64,000 bases of DNA from Pseudomonas sp. P7548 (GTDB lineage Bacteria > Pseudomonadota > Gammaproteobacteria > Pseudomonadales > Pseudomonadaceae), in the NCBI RefSeq assembly GCF_013386585.1, contig NZ_JACARO010000013.1:62001-126000 (forward strand). The letters are read 5' to 3'. The notes beneath the pieces were generated by a model. The model ran no database searches. It was not told the DNA's origin and was given only the letters and a program-made list of their open reading frames with translations. The position numbers and the translations under genes are program-made. Below, piece after piece: positions 17,322-25,760 of the stretch. Each line of letters opens with the position of its first letter. The stretch's first letter is position 1.

Positions 17322-18617
17322 ATGACCTCATCCCTGTGGGCCCCGTTTACTGCGATGCGCCCGTTCAATCGCCAGCCGATACTGTTCGACCGCGCGGCCG
17401 GCATGCACTACACCACGCCTGAAGGCCGCCAGGTGCTGGATGCCATGGCCGGGCTGTGGTGCGTCAATGCCGGGCATGGCCAGGCGCAGATCGTCGAGGC
17501 GATTTGTGAAGCGGCGGGGCGCCTGGACTTCGTGTCCTCGTTCAAGATGAGCCACCCGGCGGCGCTGACCCTGGCCGATCGCCTGGTGGCCACGGCCCCG
17601 GCCGGCCTGGACAAGGTGTTTTTCACCAACTCCGGTTCCGAAGCGGTGGACACTGCGCTGAAGATCGCCCGTGCCTACCACCAGGCCCGGGGCGATTGCC
17701 GCAGGACCAAGTTAATCGGCCGTGCCAAGGGCTATCACGGCATGGGGTTTGGCGGGTTGTCGGTGTCGGGGATCGGCCGGCAGAAACGTGATTTCGGCCC
17801 GTTGCTCGGTGACGTAGCGCACTTGCCGTTGCCCTATGACGCGGGTTCGCGGTTCAGCGCCGGCCAGCCGGAGCAGGGTGCGCACTATGCCGATGCGCTG
17901 CTGCAACTGCTGGAGGTCCACGACCCGGCCACTGTGGCGGCGGTGATTGTCGAGCCGGTCACCGGTTCCGGTGGGGTGTATGCACCGCCACTGGGCTACC
18001 TGCAAAAGCTGCGCGAGCTGTGTGATCGCCATGGATTGTTGCTGATTTTCGACGAGGTCATCACCGGCTTCGGGCGCGTGGGGCATTCGTTCGCCGCCCA
18101 GGCGTTCGGTGTGACGCCAGACCTGATGTGCCTGGCCAAAGGGCTCACCAACGGCGCCGTGCCCATGGGCGGTGTGCTGGTCAGCGGCACGGTGTATGAG
18201 GCTTTCATGCAAGGCCCGGAACAGGCCATCGAGCTGATGCATGGCTACACCTATTCCGCCCATCCGCTGGCCTGCGCGGCCGGTTTGGCCACCCTGGAGG
18301 TGCATGGGGCACTGGGCATCAATGCCCGTGTGCAGCAGATTGCGCCGCTGTGGCAGCGCACCGCACTGGGGTTGCGTGATAACCCGTGGGTGCAGGACGT
18401 GCGCGCCATTGGCTTGCTGTGTGCCGTCGAACTCAAACCCCGCGACGGTGCCCCGGGCGCCAGGGCGGGCGAGGTGGCGCAGCGCTGTTTCGACGCCGGT
18501 GTGCTAGTGCGGGCTTCCGGGGAAAACATCGTACTGTCGCCACCGTTGATCATCGACGAAGAACAGGTCGCGCTGGTTTTCAACACCTTGGGCCACGCCC
18601 TTGAGGCCACCCGATGA
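17322..18617 (+). CDS. Omega-amino acid--pyruvate aminotransferase (class III, PLP)
   Basis: The 431-residue enzyme begins WAPFTAMRPFNRQP and contains AGLWCVNAGHG, both characteristic of beta-alanine/omega-amino acid:pyruvate transaminases. The PLP lysine is K273 in LAKGLTNGAVPMGG, the pyridine-N Asp is D244 (IFDEVITGFGR), and the phosphate site is SGSEA (104-108). TAAGGAG precedes the ATG at 17322, and the end overlaps the aldehyde dehydrogenase by ATGA. It should convert an omega-amino acid and pyruvate to a semialdehyde and alanine, and the next gene then oxidises the semialdehyde. Confidence 0.92.
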   Translation: MTSSLWAPFTAMRPFNRQPILFDRAAGMHYTTPEGRQVLDAMAGLWCVNAGHGQAQIVEAICEAAGRLDFVSSFKMSHPAALTLADRLVATAPAGLDKVFFTNSGSEAVDTALKIARAYHQARGDCRRTKLIGRAKGYHGMGFGGLSVSGIGRQKRDFGPLLGDVAHLPLPYDAGSRFSAGQPEQGAHYADALLQLLEVHDPATVAAVIVEPVTGSGGVYAPPLGYLQKLRELCDRHGLLLIFDEVITGFGRVGHSFAAQAFGVTPDLMCLAKGLTNGAVPMGGVLVSGTVYEAFMQGPEQAIELMHGYTYSAHPLACAAGLATLEVHGALGINARVQQIAPLWQRTALGLRDNPWVQDVRAIGLLCAVELKPRDGAPGARAGEVAQRCFDAGVLVRASGENIVLSPPLIIDEEQVALVFNTLGHALEATR

Positions 18618-20035
18618 ACAGCCTGGATTTCTATATTGACGGTGCCTGGGTCAAACCGTCGGGCGGTGAAACCTTGCCGGTGATCAATCCCTCCACCGAA
18701 GGCACCATCGCGACCATCAGCCTGGGCACTACCGTCGACCTTGACCGTGCCGTGGCGGCGGCCAGGCGCGGATTCAACGGCTACGCGCAGTGGTCCCGCG
18801 AACAGCGCCTGGACCTGCTGGCGGCCATCATCGACGGCTACCGCCAACACAGCGAAACGCTGGCGCAGTGTGTGCACCAGGAGATGGGCGCACCGTTGTC
18901 CCTGGCCCGCAGCGCGCACGTCCCGGCAGGTCTGGGCCATTTGCAGCGCGCCCATGAGGTACTCAAGGACTATGCCTTTGACCAACTCCACGGCAGCACG
19001 CTGATCTGCCGCGAGCCGATCGGCGTGTGCGGCTTGATCACACCGTGGAACTGGCCGCTCAACCAGCTCACCTGCAAGCTCGCCCCGGCCCTGGCGGCAG
19101 GGTGCAGCATGGTGCTCAAGCCGAGTGAAAAAGCACCGCTGTCGGCCATGTTGCTGGCGGACATCCTGCACCAGGCCGGCGTGCCCAAGGGGGTATTCAA
19201 CCTGGTCAACGGTGATGGGCCGACCCTCGGGGACGGCATCGCTCGGCATGCCGGTATCGACATGGTGTCGTTCACCGGTTCCACCGGTGCGGGCATTGCG
19301 GTGGCGAAGGCGGCGGCGGATACGGTCAAGCGGGTGTCCCAGGAATTGGGCGGCAAGTCGGCCAACCTGATCCTGGCCGACGCTGACTTTGAGGTTGCCG
19401 TGCGCCATGGCGTGAGCAGTTGTTTTCGCAACAGCGGGCAGTCGTGCAATGCGCCGACGCGCATGCTGGTGCCCCGTGCCTTGCAGGCCCGTGCGGTGGC
19501 GATTGCCCGGGACGTCGCTGCTGGCATCTGCTTTGACGACAGCCACCCAGGGAGCGCCATGGGCCCCTTGGCCAACCAGGCGCAGTTCGAACGGGTACAG
19601 GCGTTGCTGGGTTGCGTGGACATTGCACCGGTGTGCGGCGGCGTGGGGCGGCCCGAAGGTATGACCACCGGGTTCTACGCAAGGCCGACGGTATTCGCAG
19701 ATGTCGACCCGAACTCGCCCATCGCCCGTGAGGAAGTGTTCGGCCCGGTGCTGGTGATCATCCCCTATGACAGCGAAGAACACGCCATCGCCCTCGCCAA
19801 TGACAGCCCCTATGGTCTGTCGGGCTATGTCAGTGCCGGCAGCCTGGAACGGGCGCAGGCCGTGGCACGGCGCTTGCGCACTGGTATGGTTCATCTCAAT
19901 GGCAGCAAGGCCGACAACGGCGCGCCGTTCGGTGGCTACAAACAATCGGGCAACGGGCGCGAGTGGGGGGTGTTCGGCCTGGAGGATTACCTGGAGGTGA
20001 AGTCGCTGTTCGGCTACCAGCCGGGAGAGGGTTGA
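18614..20035 (+). CDS. NAD(P)-dependent aldehyde dehydrogenase
   Basis: The 473-residue enzyme has the ALDH catalytic residues Glu244 (ELGGKSAN) and Cys278 (NSGQSCNAPTR), the Rossmann motif FTGSTGAG and the C-terminal PFGGYKQSGNGRE. Its start overlaps the transaminase stop by 4 nt, so the two are translationally coupled. In context it oxidises the semialdehyde made by the transaminase (for example succinate, glutarate or adipate semialdehyde). A malonate semialdehyde reaction is less likely, because the CoA-acylating family looks different. Confidence 0.92.
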   Translation: MNSLDFYIDGAWVKPSGGETLPVINPSTEGTIATISLGTTVDLDRAVAAARRGFNGYAQWSREQRLDLLAAIIDGYRQHSETLAQCVHQEMGAPLSLARSAHVPAGLGHLQRAHEVLKDYAFDQLHGSTLICREPIGVCGLITPWNWPLNQLTCKLAPALAAGCSMVLKPSEKAPLSAMLLADILHQAGVPKGVFNLVNGDGPTLGDGIARHAGIDMVSFTGSTGAGIAVAKAAADTVKRVSQELGGKSANLILADADFEVAVRHGVSSCFRNSGQSCNAPTRMLVPRALQARAVAIARDVAAGICFDDSHPGSAMGPLANQAQFERVQALLGCVDIAPVCGGVGRPEGMTTGFYARPTVFADVDPNSPIAREEVFGPVLVIIPYDSEEHAIALANDSPYGLSGYVSAGSLERAQAVARRLRTGMVHLNGSKADNGAPFGGYKQSGNGREWGVFGLEDYLEVKSLFGYQPGEG

Positions 20036-20115
20036 CGATAAGGTTGAACTTAGCCGAGCCTGTTAGCTCCTAGACTCGTCGGCCGCTCTGGCCCTGAATT
20101 TCACAAGGAAGCGAA

Positions 20116-20382
20116 ATGAGCTTGTTCCCTTTGCCAAAAATGCTTGTCAGTGCCGCGATGTTGTTGACCCTGGGCGGTTGCGTGACGATGTCCGGCGATT
20201 ACAACGTCACGGCGGTGGACGCCAATGGGCAGCCGATCAAGATGGTAATGACCAGCCATGGCAGTGCGATCTACTCCTCGCGCAACGCGTTCTGCAGCAA
20301 CTTCCCGAAAGCCACGGTGACCATCCGCGACTTCCACACCGGCGAAGAACTCAAGAGCGAAAGCCCTTACCACTGCCGCTAG
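20116..20382 (+). CDS. Small predicted lipoprotein, function unknown
   Basis: The 88-residue protein has a type II signal with a lipobox LTLGGC (Cys22), so it should be lipid-anchored in the envelope. The mature part is only about 66 residues with two further cysteines (C61 and C86) that could form a disulfide. AAGGAAGCGAA precedes the ATG. It follows the dehydrogenase by 80 bp on the same strand and is convergent with the GlxA-type regulator. I do not recognise a named family. Confidence 0.75.
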   Translation: MSLFPLPKMLVSAAMLLTLGGCVTMSGDYNVTAVDANGQPIKMVMTSHGSAIYSSRNAFCSNFPKATVTIRDFHTGEELKSESPYHCR

Positions 20383-20387
20383 GCGTT

Positions 20388-21320
20388 CTAGCTCCTGAAC
20401 ACCTGCTGCATGGCCTGGGGCGGTTGCCCGAAGGCCCGCAGGAAGGCCTGGCGCATGCGCTCGCGATCACCGAAGCCGGTTTCGCGGGCCACCACCTCGA
20501 CCGGGTGGCGGCTGGTTTCCATCAGCACCCGGGCGGCTTCCACCCGCAGCGACTCGATGGCCTTGGCGGGCGTCTGCCCGGTTTCCTCGCGGAACACCCG
20601 GCTGAACTGGCGTGGGCTCAAGCGCGCCACATCGGCCAGGGCGTCCACCGACAGGTCGTGGGTGAGGTTCTCGCGGGCATAGGCCAGGGCCAGTTGCACG
20701 CGGTCGGACCTGGGGTCCAGTTCCAGCAGGGCCGACACCTGCGACTGCTCGCTGCCCCGACGCTGGGCGATCACTAGTTTGCGTGCGATGCGCCGAGCGA
20801 GGTCGTGGCCCAGGTCGTTCTCCACCATGGCCAGTGCCAGGTCCACGCCGGCGCTCATGCCGGCCCCGGTCCACACCTGGCCATCCACCACGAACAACTT
20901 GTCTTCTTCCAACTGGATATGCGGATAACGCTTGCGAAAGGCCGGCGCGTGGATCCAGTGGGTGGTGGTGCGCTTGCCTTCCAGCAGGCCGGCGTCGGCC
21001 AGCACGAAGATGCCCATGCACAGCGAGGCCACGCGCCGCGACTGGGCCGAAGCGGCCTTGACCTGCTCCAGCAGGCTGGCCTCCGGCAGGCGGAACTCCA
21101 TGTAGCCGCCGACGATCAATGTGTCATAGCCCTGTGGCCGGATCGGCGTGGTATTCACCGAGAAACCCTGGGACGTCATCACCGCGCCGCCGTTTTCCGA
21201 CACCAGGTGGAATTCGTAGGCCGGCTCGCCCTGCAACAGGTTCGCGCATTCGAACACCGAGGCCACGCTGAGGCTCAGGCATTCGAAATTTGGGTAAACC
21301 AGCAGCGCAACACTGTGCAT
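20388..21320 (-). CDS. GlxA-family AraC regulator with DJ-1/PfpI-like N-terminal domain
   Basis: The 310-residue protein has an N-terminal DJ-1/PfpI-like (class I glutamine amidotransferase fold) domain (about 1-170, with LIVGGYMEFRLPEA and SLCMGIFVLADAG). A C-terminal AraC double HTH follows (about 210-310, LSVDALADVARLSPRQFSRVF and VEVVARETGFGDRERMRQAF). The ATG at 21320 has TTGGAG upstream. It is divergent from a stand-alone DJ-1/PfpI protein and probably regulates it together with the downstream ene-reductase. The ligand is unknown. Confidence 0.9.
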   Translation of the reverse strand: MHSVALLVYPNFECLSLSVASVFECANLLQGEPAYEFHLVSENGGAVMTSQGFSVNTTPIRPQGYDTLIVGGYMEFRLPEASLLEQVKAASAQSRRVASLCMGIFVLADAGLLEGKRTTTHWIHAPAFRKRYPHIQLEEDKLFVVDGQVWTGAGMSAGVDLALAMVENDLGHDLARRIARKLVIAQRRGSEQSQVSALLELDPRSDRVQLALAYARENLTHDLSVDALADVARLSPRQFSRVFREETGQTPAKAIESLRVEAARVLMETSRHPVEVVARETGFGDRERMRQAFLRAFGQPPQAMQQVFRS

Positions 21321-21480
21321 CGTTATTCTCCAAGGGGCATGGCAAGGAGGGGATTGTCGGCGGCGGGTGGGCAAACGGCAACTGCCATCGGGCATGTCCG
21401 AAAACCTTGCGGATATGACGTTGTGGCAACACCCCCCGGCTCCTAAGCTTCAACCCACACTCATCCCGAGGCACTCGACA

Positions 21481-22158
21481 ATGAAAGTATTGATGGTATT
21501 GACCTCTCACGATCAGCTGGGAAACACCGGCCGCAAGACCGGCTTCTGGCTTGAAGAGTTTGCCGCACCCTATTACGCGTTCAAGGACGCCGGTGCCCAG
21601 ATCGTGCTGGCATCCCCAGCCGGTGGCCAGCCGCCGCTGGACCCGGTCAGCGACCTGCCGGACTTCCAGACCGAGCAGACCCACCGCTTCGCCGCCGACC
21701 CGGCTGCGCAACAGGCCCTGGCCAACACCGTGAAGCTGGACACGGTGAGCGCCGCCGACTTCGACACGGTGTTTTACCCCGGCGGCCACGGCCCGCTGTG
21801 GGACCTGGCCGAATCGCCCACCTCCATCGCCCTGATCGAGGCGTTCGAGCGGGCCGGCAAGCCCATCGGTTTTGTGTGCCACGCGCCGGGTGCGTTGCGC
21901 CATGTCAAGGTCGCCAACGGTGAGCCGCTGGTCAAGGGCCGTCGCGTGACCGGGTTCTCCAACTCGGAAGAAGCCGCCGTGGAACTGACCGATGTGGTGC
22001 CGTTCCTGGTGGAGGACGAATTCAAGAAACTGGGCGGCCTGTACGAGAAGGGCGCTGACTGGCAATCCTTCGTGATCGTGGACGGCACGTTGGTGACCGG
22101 GCAAAACCCTGGCAGCTCCAGTGACGTGGCCAAGGCCCTGCTGAAACTCACCGCGTAA
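21481..22158 (+). CDS. DJ-1/PfpI-type protein (glyoxalase III/deglycase-like)
   Basis: The 225-residue protein has the nucleophile elbow GFVCHAPGALR with Cys133-His134, an N-terminal Glu in WLEEF (E25/E26) and YPGGHGPLWDL, as in HchA-like glyoxalase III and intracellular type-1 glutamine amidotransferase-like proteins. It probably detoxifies methylglyoxal or other reactive carbonyls. The regulator upstream on the other strand shares the same fold. A hairpin terminator follows, and then an ene-reductase gene. Confidence 0.88.
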   Translation: MKVLMVLTSHDQLGNTGRKTGFWLEEFAAPYYAFKDAGAQIVLASPAGGQPPLDPVSDLPDFQTEQTHRFAADPAAQQALANTVKLDTVSAADFDTVFYPGGHGPLWDLAESPTSIALIEAFERAGKPIGFVCHAPGALRHVKVANGEPLVKGRRVTGFSNSEEAAVELTDVVPFLVEDEFKKLGGLYEKGADWQSFVIVDGTLVTGQNPGSSSDVAKALLKLTA

Positions 22159-22178
22159 TTTAATTAATCCCCTTATTG

Positions 22179-22210
22179 ATTGGCGACTCCCAGGAGTCGC
22201 CAATGCTTTT
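22179..22210 (+). terminator. Probable Rho-independent terminator
   Basis: ATTGGCGACTC-CCAG-GAGTCGCCAAT is a perfect 11-bp stem followed by GCTTTT. It sits between the DJ-1-like and ene-reductase genes. Confidence 0.65.
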
Positions 22211-22237
22211 GCTCGTCCAGGATTTGGAAAACCTCCC

Positions 22238-23359
22238 ATGACAGACCCCATTTTAAGCACCCCGGTCACGCTGGGCGGCCATACCTTGCGCAATCGTATT
22301 GTGCTGCCGCCGCTGACCCGCCAACGCAGCGCCCAACCCGGTGATATCGCCACCGACCTGATGGCGCAGTATTACCGCCAGCGCGCCACGGCGGGCTTTA
22401 TGGTCAGTGAAGGCACGCAGATCGAACCCCGTGGCCAGGGCTACGCCTGGACGCCGGGCATCTACACGCCGGAGCAGGTCGAGGGCTGGCGTAAGGTCAC
22501 GGATGCCGTGCATAGCGAAGGCGGGGTGATCTTTGCCCAGCTGTGGCATGTGGGGCGCGTGTCTCACCACGGCCTGCAGCCAGAGGGAGCGGCCCCAGTG
22601 GCGCCGTCGGCTCTCCAGCCCCAGCAGGTCAAAGCCTTTATCGAAACCGCGCCGGGGGCCGGGGAGTTGGTGCAACCGCCGGTTCCTCGCGCGCTAAGGA
22701 CTGAGGAGGTCAAGGACTTGGTCCTCCTGTATGCCGAGGCCGCACGCAACGCGATGGCGGCGGGTTTTGACGGTGTGGAGATTCATTCGGCCAACGGCTA
22801 CCTGGTCAACCAATTCATTTCGGCGCACGCCAACACCCGTGACGACGAATACGGCGGCTCGGTGCACAACCGCCTGCGTTTCCTGCGTGAAATCGTCGCT
22901 GCCGTGAGTGAGGTGGTCGGCCCGCAGCGCCTGGGCGTGCGGTTCTCGCCCTTGTTCAGCGGCACCGACCAGGACCGCGTGTACATCGGCCTGGTGGAAG
23001 AGGACCCGCATTACACCTACCTCGAAGCGATCAAGGTGTTGGAGGCGGCGGGAATCGCCTACGTGTCCATCGCCGAAGCCGACTGGGACAATGCCCCGGA
23101 ACTGCCGGACACGTTCCGCCGTGATGTGCGCGATACCTTCAGCGGGCGGATCATCTACGCCGGCCGCTACACCGCCGAGCGCGGTGCGCGGTTGGTCGAG
23201 GCGGGGCTGGCGGACTTGATCGGCTTTGGTCGCCCGTTCATCGCCAACCCGGACCTGCCGCAGCGGCTGTTCAATGGCTGGCCGTTGAATCCACTGCGGG
23301 TGGAAGGGATGTACGGGGGCTCGGAGCAGGGGTATACCGATTATCCCGCCTACCTGTAG
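22238..23359 (+). CDS. Old-yellow-enzyme family ene-reductase (NemA-like)
   Basis: The 373-residue FMN oxidoreductase shows the OYE active site HSANGYLVNQF (H183, N186, catalytic Tyr188), FAQLWHVGR near the flavin and the C-terminal FGRPFIANPDLP. Such enzymes use NADPH to reduce activated alkenes, N-ethylmaleimide and nitro compounds. The Shine-Dalgarno before ATG 22238 is weak. Its position after a DJ-1-like gene suggests an electrophile-response cluster. Confidence 0.92.
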   Translation: MTDPILSTPVTLGGHTLRNRIVLPPLTRQRSAQPGDIATDLMAQYYRQRATAGFMVSEGTQIEPRGQGYAWTPGIYTPEQVEGWRKVTDAVHSEGGVIFAQLWHVGRVSHHGLQPEGAAPVAPSALQPQQVKAFIETAPGAGELVQPPVPRALRTEEVKDLVLLYAEAARNAMAAGFDGVEIHSANGYLVNQFISAHANTRDDEYGGSVHNRLRFLREIVAAVSEVVGPQRLGVRFSPLFSGTDQDRVYIGLVEEDPHYTYLEAIKVLEAAGIAYVSIAEADWDNAPELPDTFRRDVRDTFSGRIIYAGRYTAERGARLVEAGLADLIGFGRPFIANPDLPQRLFNGWPLNPLRVEGMYGGSEQGYTDYPAYL

Positions 23360-23381
23360 AAGCACAGATGTTCAAAACAAT

Positions 23382-23470
23382 GTGGGAGCGGGCTTGCTCG
23401 CGAAGGCGGTGGATCAGTCGGTGATTGAGTGACTGATAGGGTGCTTTCGCGAGCAAGCCCGCTCCCACAG
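23382..23470. repeat. Paired REP elements (GGGAGCGGGCTTGCTCGCG family)
   Basis: GTGGGAGCGGGCTTGCTCGCGAA and its inverted copy are separated by about 40 bp between two convergent genes. They could also act as a bidirectional transcript end. Confidence 0.85.
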
Positions 23471-23486
23471 GTGGGTGACGGTGGTG

Positions 23487-24485
23487 TTAGATAACCCGCA
23501 ACACAATCTTGCCGATGTGATCCCCACCTTCCATCCGTGCATGCGCCTGGTCGGCCGCGGTGTAGTCGAACACCTGGTCGATCATCGGCAGGCAGCGTCC
23601 GGCCGACGGCAGCGGCCATACGTGCTCACGCAGTTGGGCGGCAATTGCCGCTTTTTCCTCGCCGGTGCGCGGGCGCAGCAGTGAACCGGTAACGACTGCG
23701 CGCTTGCCGAGGATGGTCAACAGGTCCACGTCATTGGCCCGGGCGCCGCCGAGGAAGCCCAGCATCACCAGCCGGCCGTCCATGGCCAGGGCCTTGAGGT
23801 TGTTGTTGAAGTAGGAGCCACCCATGATGTCGAGGATCACATTCACACCCTGGCCCTCGGTTTTCTGGGCGATGACCTCGGCAAAATCCTGCTCGCGGTA
23901 ATTGATGGCCTCGGCGCCCAGGGCACGGATGGCCGCGCATTTATCTTCGCTGCCGGCCGTGGCAAAGGCCTGGATGCCCAGCTCGCGGCACAGCATCAAG
24001 GCGGTGGTGCCGATACCACTGGTGCCGCCGTGGATCAGCACGCGCTGGCCTTTGTGCGCGCCACCCAAGCCGAACAGGTTGGCCCAGACGGTGAAGAAGG
24101 TTTCCGGGATTGCGGCCGCGTGTACCCAGTCCATCCCGTCGGGAACGGGCAGGGCCTGGCCGGCCGGTACCGCGCAGAATTGCGCATAGCCACCGCCGTT
24201 GGTCAGGGCGCAGACCTTGTCGCCAATCGTGTATGCACTGACACCTTCGCCCAACGCCACCACTTCGCCGGCCACTTCCAGCCCAGGAAACGGGCTCATG
24301 CCGGGGCGCATCGGGTAGGTGCCGGCGCGTTGCAAGGCGTCGGGGCGGTTGACCCCGGCGGCGTGCACGCGAATCAGGATTTCGCCCGGTGCCGGGGAGG
24401 GCACGGGCTGCTGACGTGGCTTGAGTACCTCGGGGCCGCCCGGGGTGGTGATTTCAATCAGGGTCATCTGTGCTGGCAGGGTCAT
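23487..24485 (-). CDS. NAD(P)H quinone oxidoreductase, PIG3 type
   Basis: The 332-residue medium-chain reductase lacks zinc ligands. It has GVNRPDALQRAGTYP, the nucleotide-binding stretch GGTSGIGTTALMLCRELG and ILDIMGGSYFNNNLKAL, as in the TP53I3/PIG3 group of quinone reductases. The ATG at 24485 has AGGA 8 nt upstream. It is divergent from a LysR gene that probably regulates it. Confidence 0.9.
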   Translation of the reverse strand: MTLPAQMTLIEITTPGGPEVLKPRQQPVPSPAPGEILIRVHAAGVNRPDALQRAGTYPMRPGMSPFPGLEVAGEVVALGEGVSAYTIGDKVCALTNGGGYAQFCAVPAGQALPVPDGMDWVHAAAIPETFFTVWANLFGLGGAHKGQRVLIHGGTSGIGTTALMLCRELGIQAFATAGSEDKCAAIRALGAEAINYREQDFAEVIAQKTEGQGVNVILDIMGGSYFNNNLKALAMDGRLVMLGFLGGARANDVDLLTILGKRAVVTGSLLRPRTGEEKAAIAAQLREHVWPLPSAGRCLPMIDQVFDYTAADQAHARMEGGDHIGKIVLRVI

Positions 24486-24618
24486 GGTGCGAATCCTGTA
24501 ACGGTGAACGTATGGGGTGGGACCGCAAGGCGCGGTCATTGATTCAGTGGTGTTTCCATGGCGCCCAGCATAACGGCGATCTTTGATGCAATAATGCTGC
24601 GATTTGGCAAGTCACTGA

Positions 24619-24630
24619 TGCATATATGCA
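24619..24630. promoter_or_regulatory. Palindrome in the quinone reductase/LysR divergent region
   Basis: TGCATATATGCA is a perfect 12-bp palindrome 15 bp upstream of the LysR ATG, and an ATGCAATAATGC copy lies nearby at 24585-24596. It could be the autoregulatory LysR site. Confidence 0.4.
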
Positions 24631-24645
24631 GCGGGGGAGGTGTAT

Positions 24646-25521
24646 ATGAACTGGGATGATGCGCGGGTGTTCCTGGCGGTGTGCCGCGAGTCGACCTTGC
24701 GTGGGGCCGCACGGGTGTTGGGGGTGGACCAGGCGACGGTTGGTCGACGGGTCAACGCCTTGGAAAAGTCCTTGAACGCGACGTTGTTTTTGCGCACGTC
24801 AGAAGGCTATGCGCTGACGGCGGTGGGCGAGGCGGCCCTGCTGTCGGTGGAAAAGATGGAGCGCTCGGCGATTGAACTTGAGCGCCAGATCCAGGGCCTG
24901 GATGACCGCCTGACCGGCACCGTGCGGGTCAGCACCACCGATTCCCTGGCCATCGACTTCCTGATCCCGGCCATTGCCTGCCTGCACGACAAGCACCCCG
25001 ACGTGCGCGTGCAGTTGGACGCCACCACCCAGATTCTCAGCCTGGCCAAGCGCGAAGCCGATATTGCCGTGCGCAACACCCGCCCGGAAAACCCCGACCT
25101 GATTGCCCGGCGCATCGCCCGCTGGCCGGTGGGGTTGTTTGCGTCCCAGGGTTACATCGACCGTCACGGCGTGCCTGAACCGGGCAGCGTGTTTGAAGGC
25201 CACGACCTGGTGGTCTATCACCCGCACCTGCACAGCCAGAAAGACCTGGCGCTGGTCAACGAGCCGCTGGGGCGCGGGCGCATTGTGGCGGCGGTGGGGT
25301 CCAGCCTGTTGGTGCGCCGTTCCATCGCCGCCGGTATTGGCCTGGGTGAATTGCCAGTGGACACCGGCGAGCGCGACGGGCTGGTGCGCGTCTGGCCCGA
25401 GCGGACCCGGACCTTGCCTTATGACGTCTGGCTGGTGACCCACGCTGACCTGCGCCACACCGCACGGGTGCGGGTGGTGATCGATGAAATCGTCGCGGCG
25501 TTTACCGGCATCGGCGTGTGA
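24646..25521 (+). CDS. LysR-family transcriptional regulator
   Basis: The 291-residue protein has an N-terminal winged HTH (TLRGAARVLGVDQATVGRRVNALEKSL, about 17-42) and a LysR substrate-binding domain. GGGGGAGG lies 5 nt before ATG 24646; the in-frame GTG at 24640 falls inside that Shine-Dalgarno. It is divergent from the PIG3-type quinone reductase, the likely target. The HTH recognition helix reads DQATVGRRV in place of the more common SQPAVSRQI. Confidence 0.9.
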   Translation: MNWDDARVFLAVCRESTLRGAARVLGVDQATVGRRVNALEKSLNATLFLRTSEGYALTAVGEAALLSVEKMERSAIELERQIQGLDDRLTGTVRVSTTDSLAIDFLIPAIACLHDKHPDVRVQLDATTQILSLAKREADIAVRNTRPENPDLIARRIARWPVGLFASQGYIDRHGVPEPGSVFEGHDLVVYHPHLHSQKDLALVNEPLGRGRIVAAVGSSLLVRRSIAAGIGLGELPVDTGERDGLVRVWPERTRTLPYDVWLVTHADLRHTARVRVVIDEIVAAFTGIGV

Positions 25522-25530
25522 CACCCAGCG

Positions 25531-25760
25531 TGTAGTGAGCGGGCTTGCCCCGCGCCGTGGTGCATCAGGTACACCGCAGTGGCAGGGGTTAGGGCGGCTG
25601 CGCCACCCAGCGCGAGCAAGCTCGCTCACTACAAGACCGCCGTGGTGCATCAGGTACACCGCGGTGGCAGGGGTTGGGGCGGCTGTGCCACCCAGCGCGA
25701 GCAAGCTCGCTCACTACAGGACCGTCGCGGTGCATCAGGGACACCGCGGTGGGCGGATCA
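25531..25760. repeat. REP-containing tandem array with an exact 85-bp period
   Basis: A REP half (GTAGTGAGCGGGCTTGCCCC) is followed by two near-identical units starting at 25555 and 25640 and a partial third from about 25725. The marker TGCATCAGG recurs at 25561, 25646 and 25731, giving a period of 85 bp. Each unit ends with GCGAGCAAGCTCGCTCACTA. The array fills the gap between the convergent LysR and hydrolase genes. Confidence 0.9.

Noticed and set aside
25531..25760. Regular repeats that could suggest CRISPR
   Set aside because: The repeat unit is 85 bp with no spacer variety, contains REP cores, and no cas gene is near.
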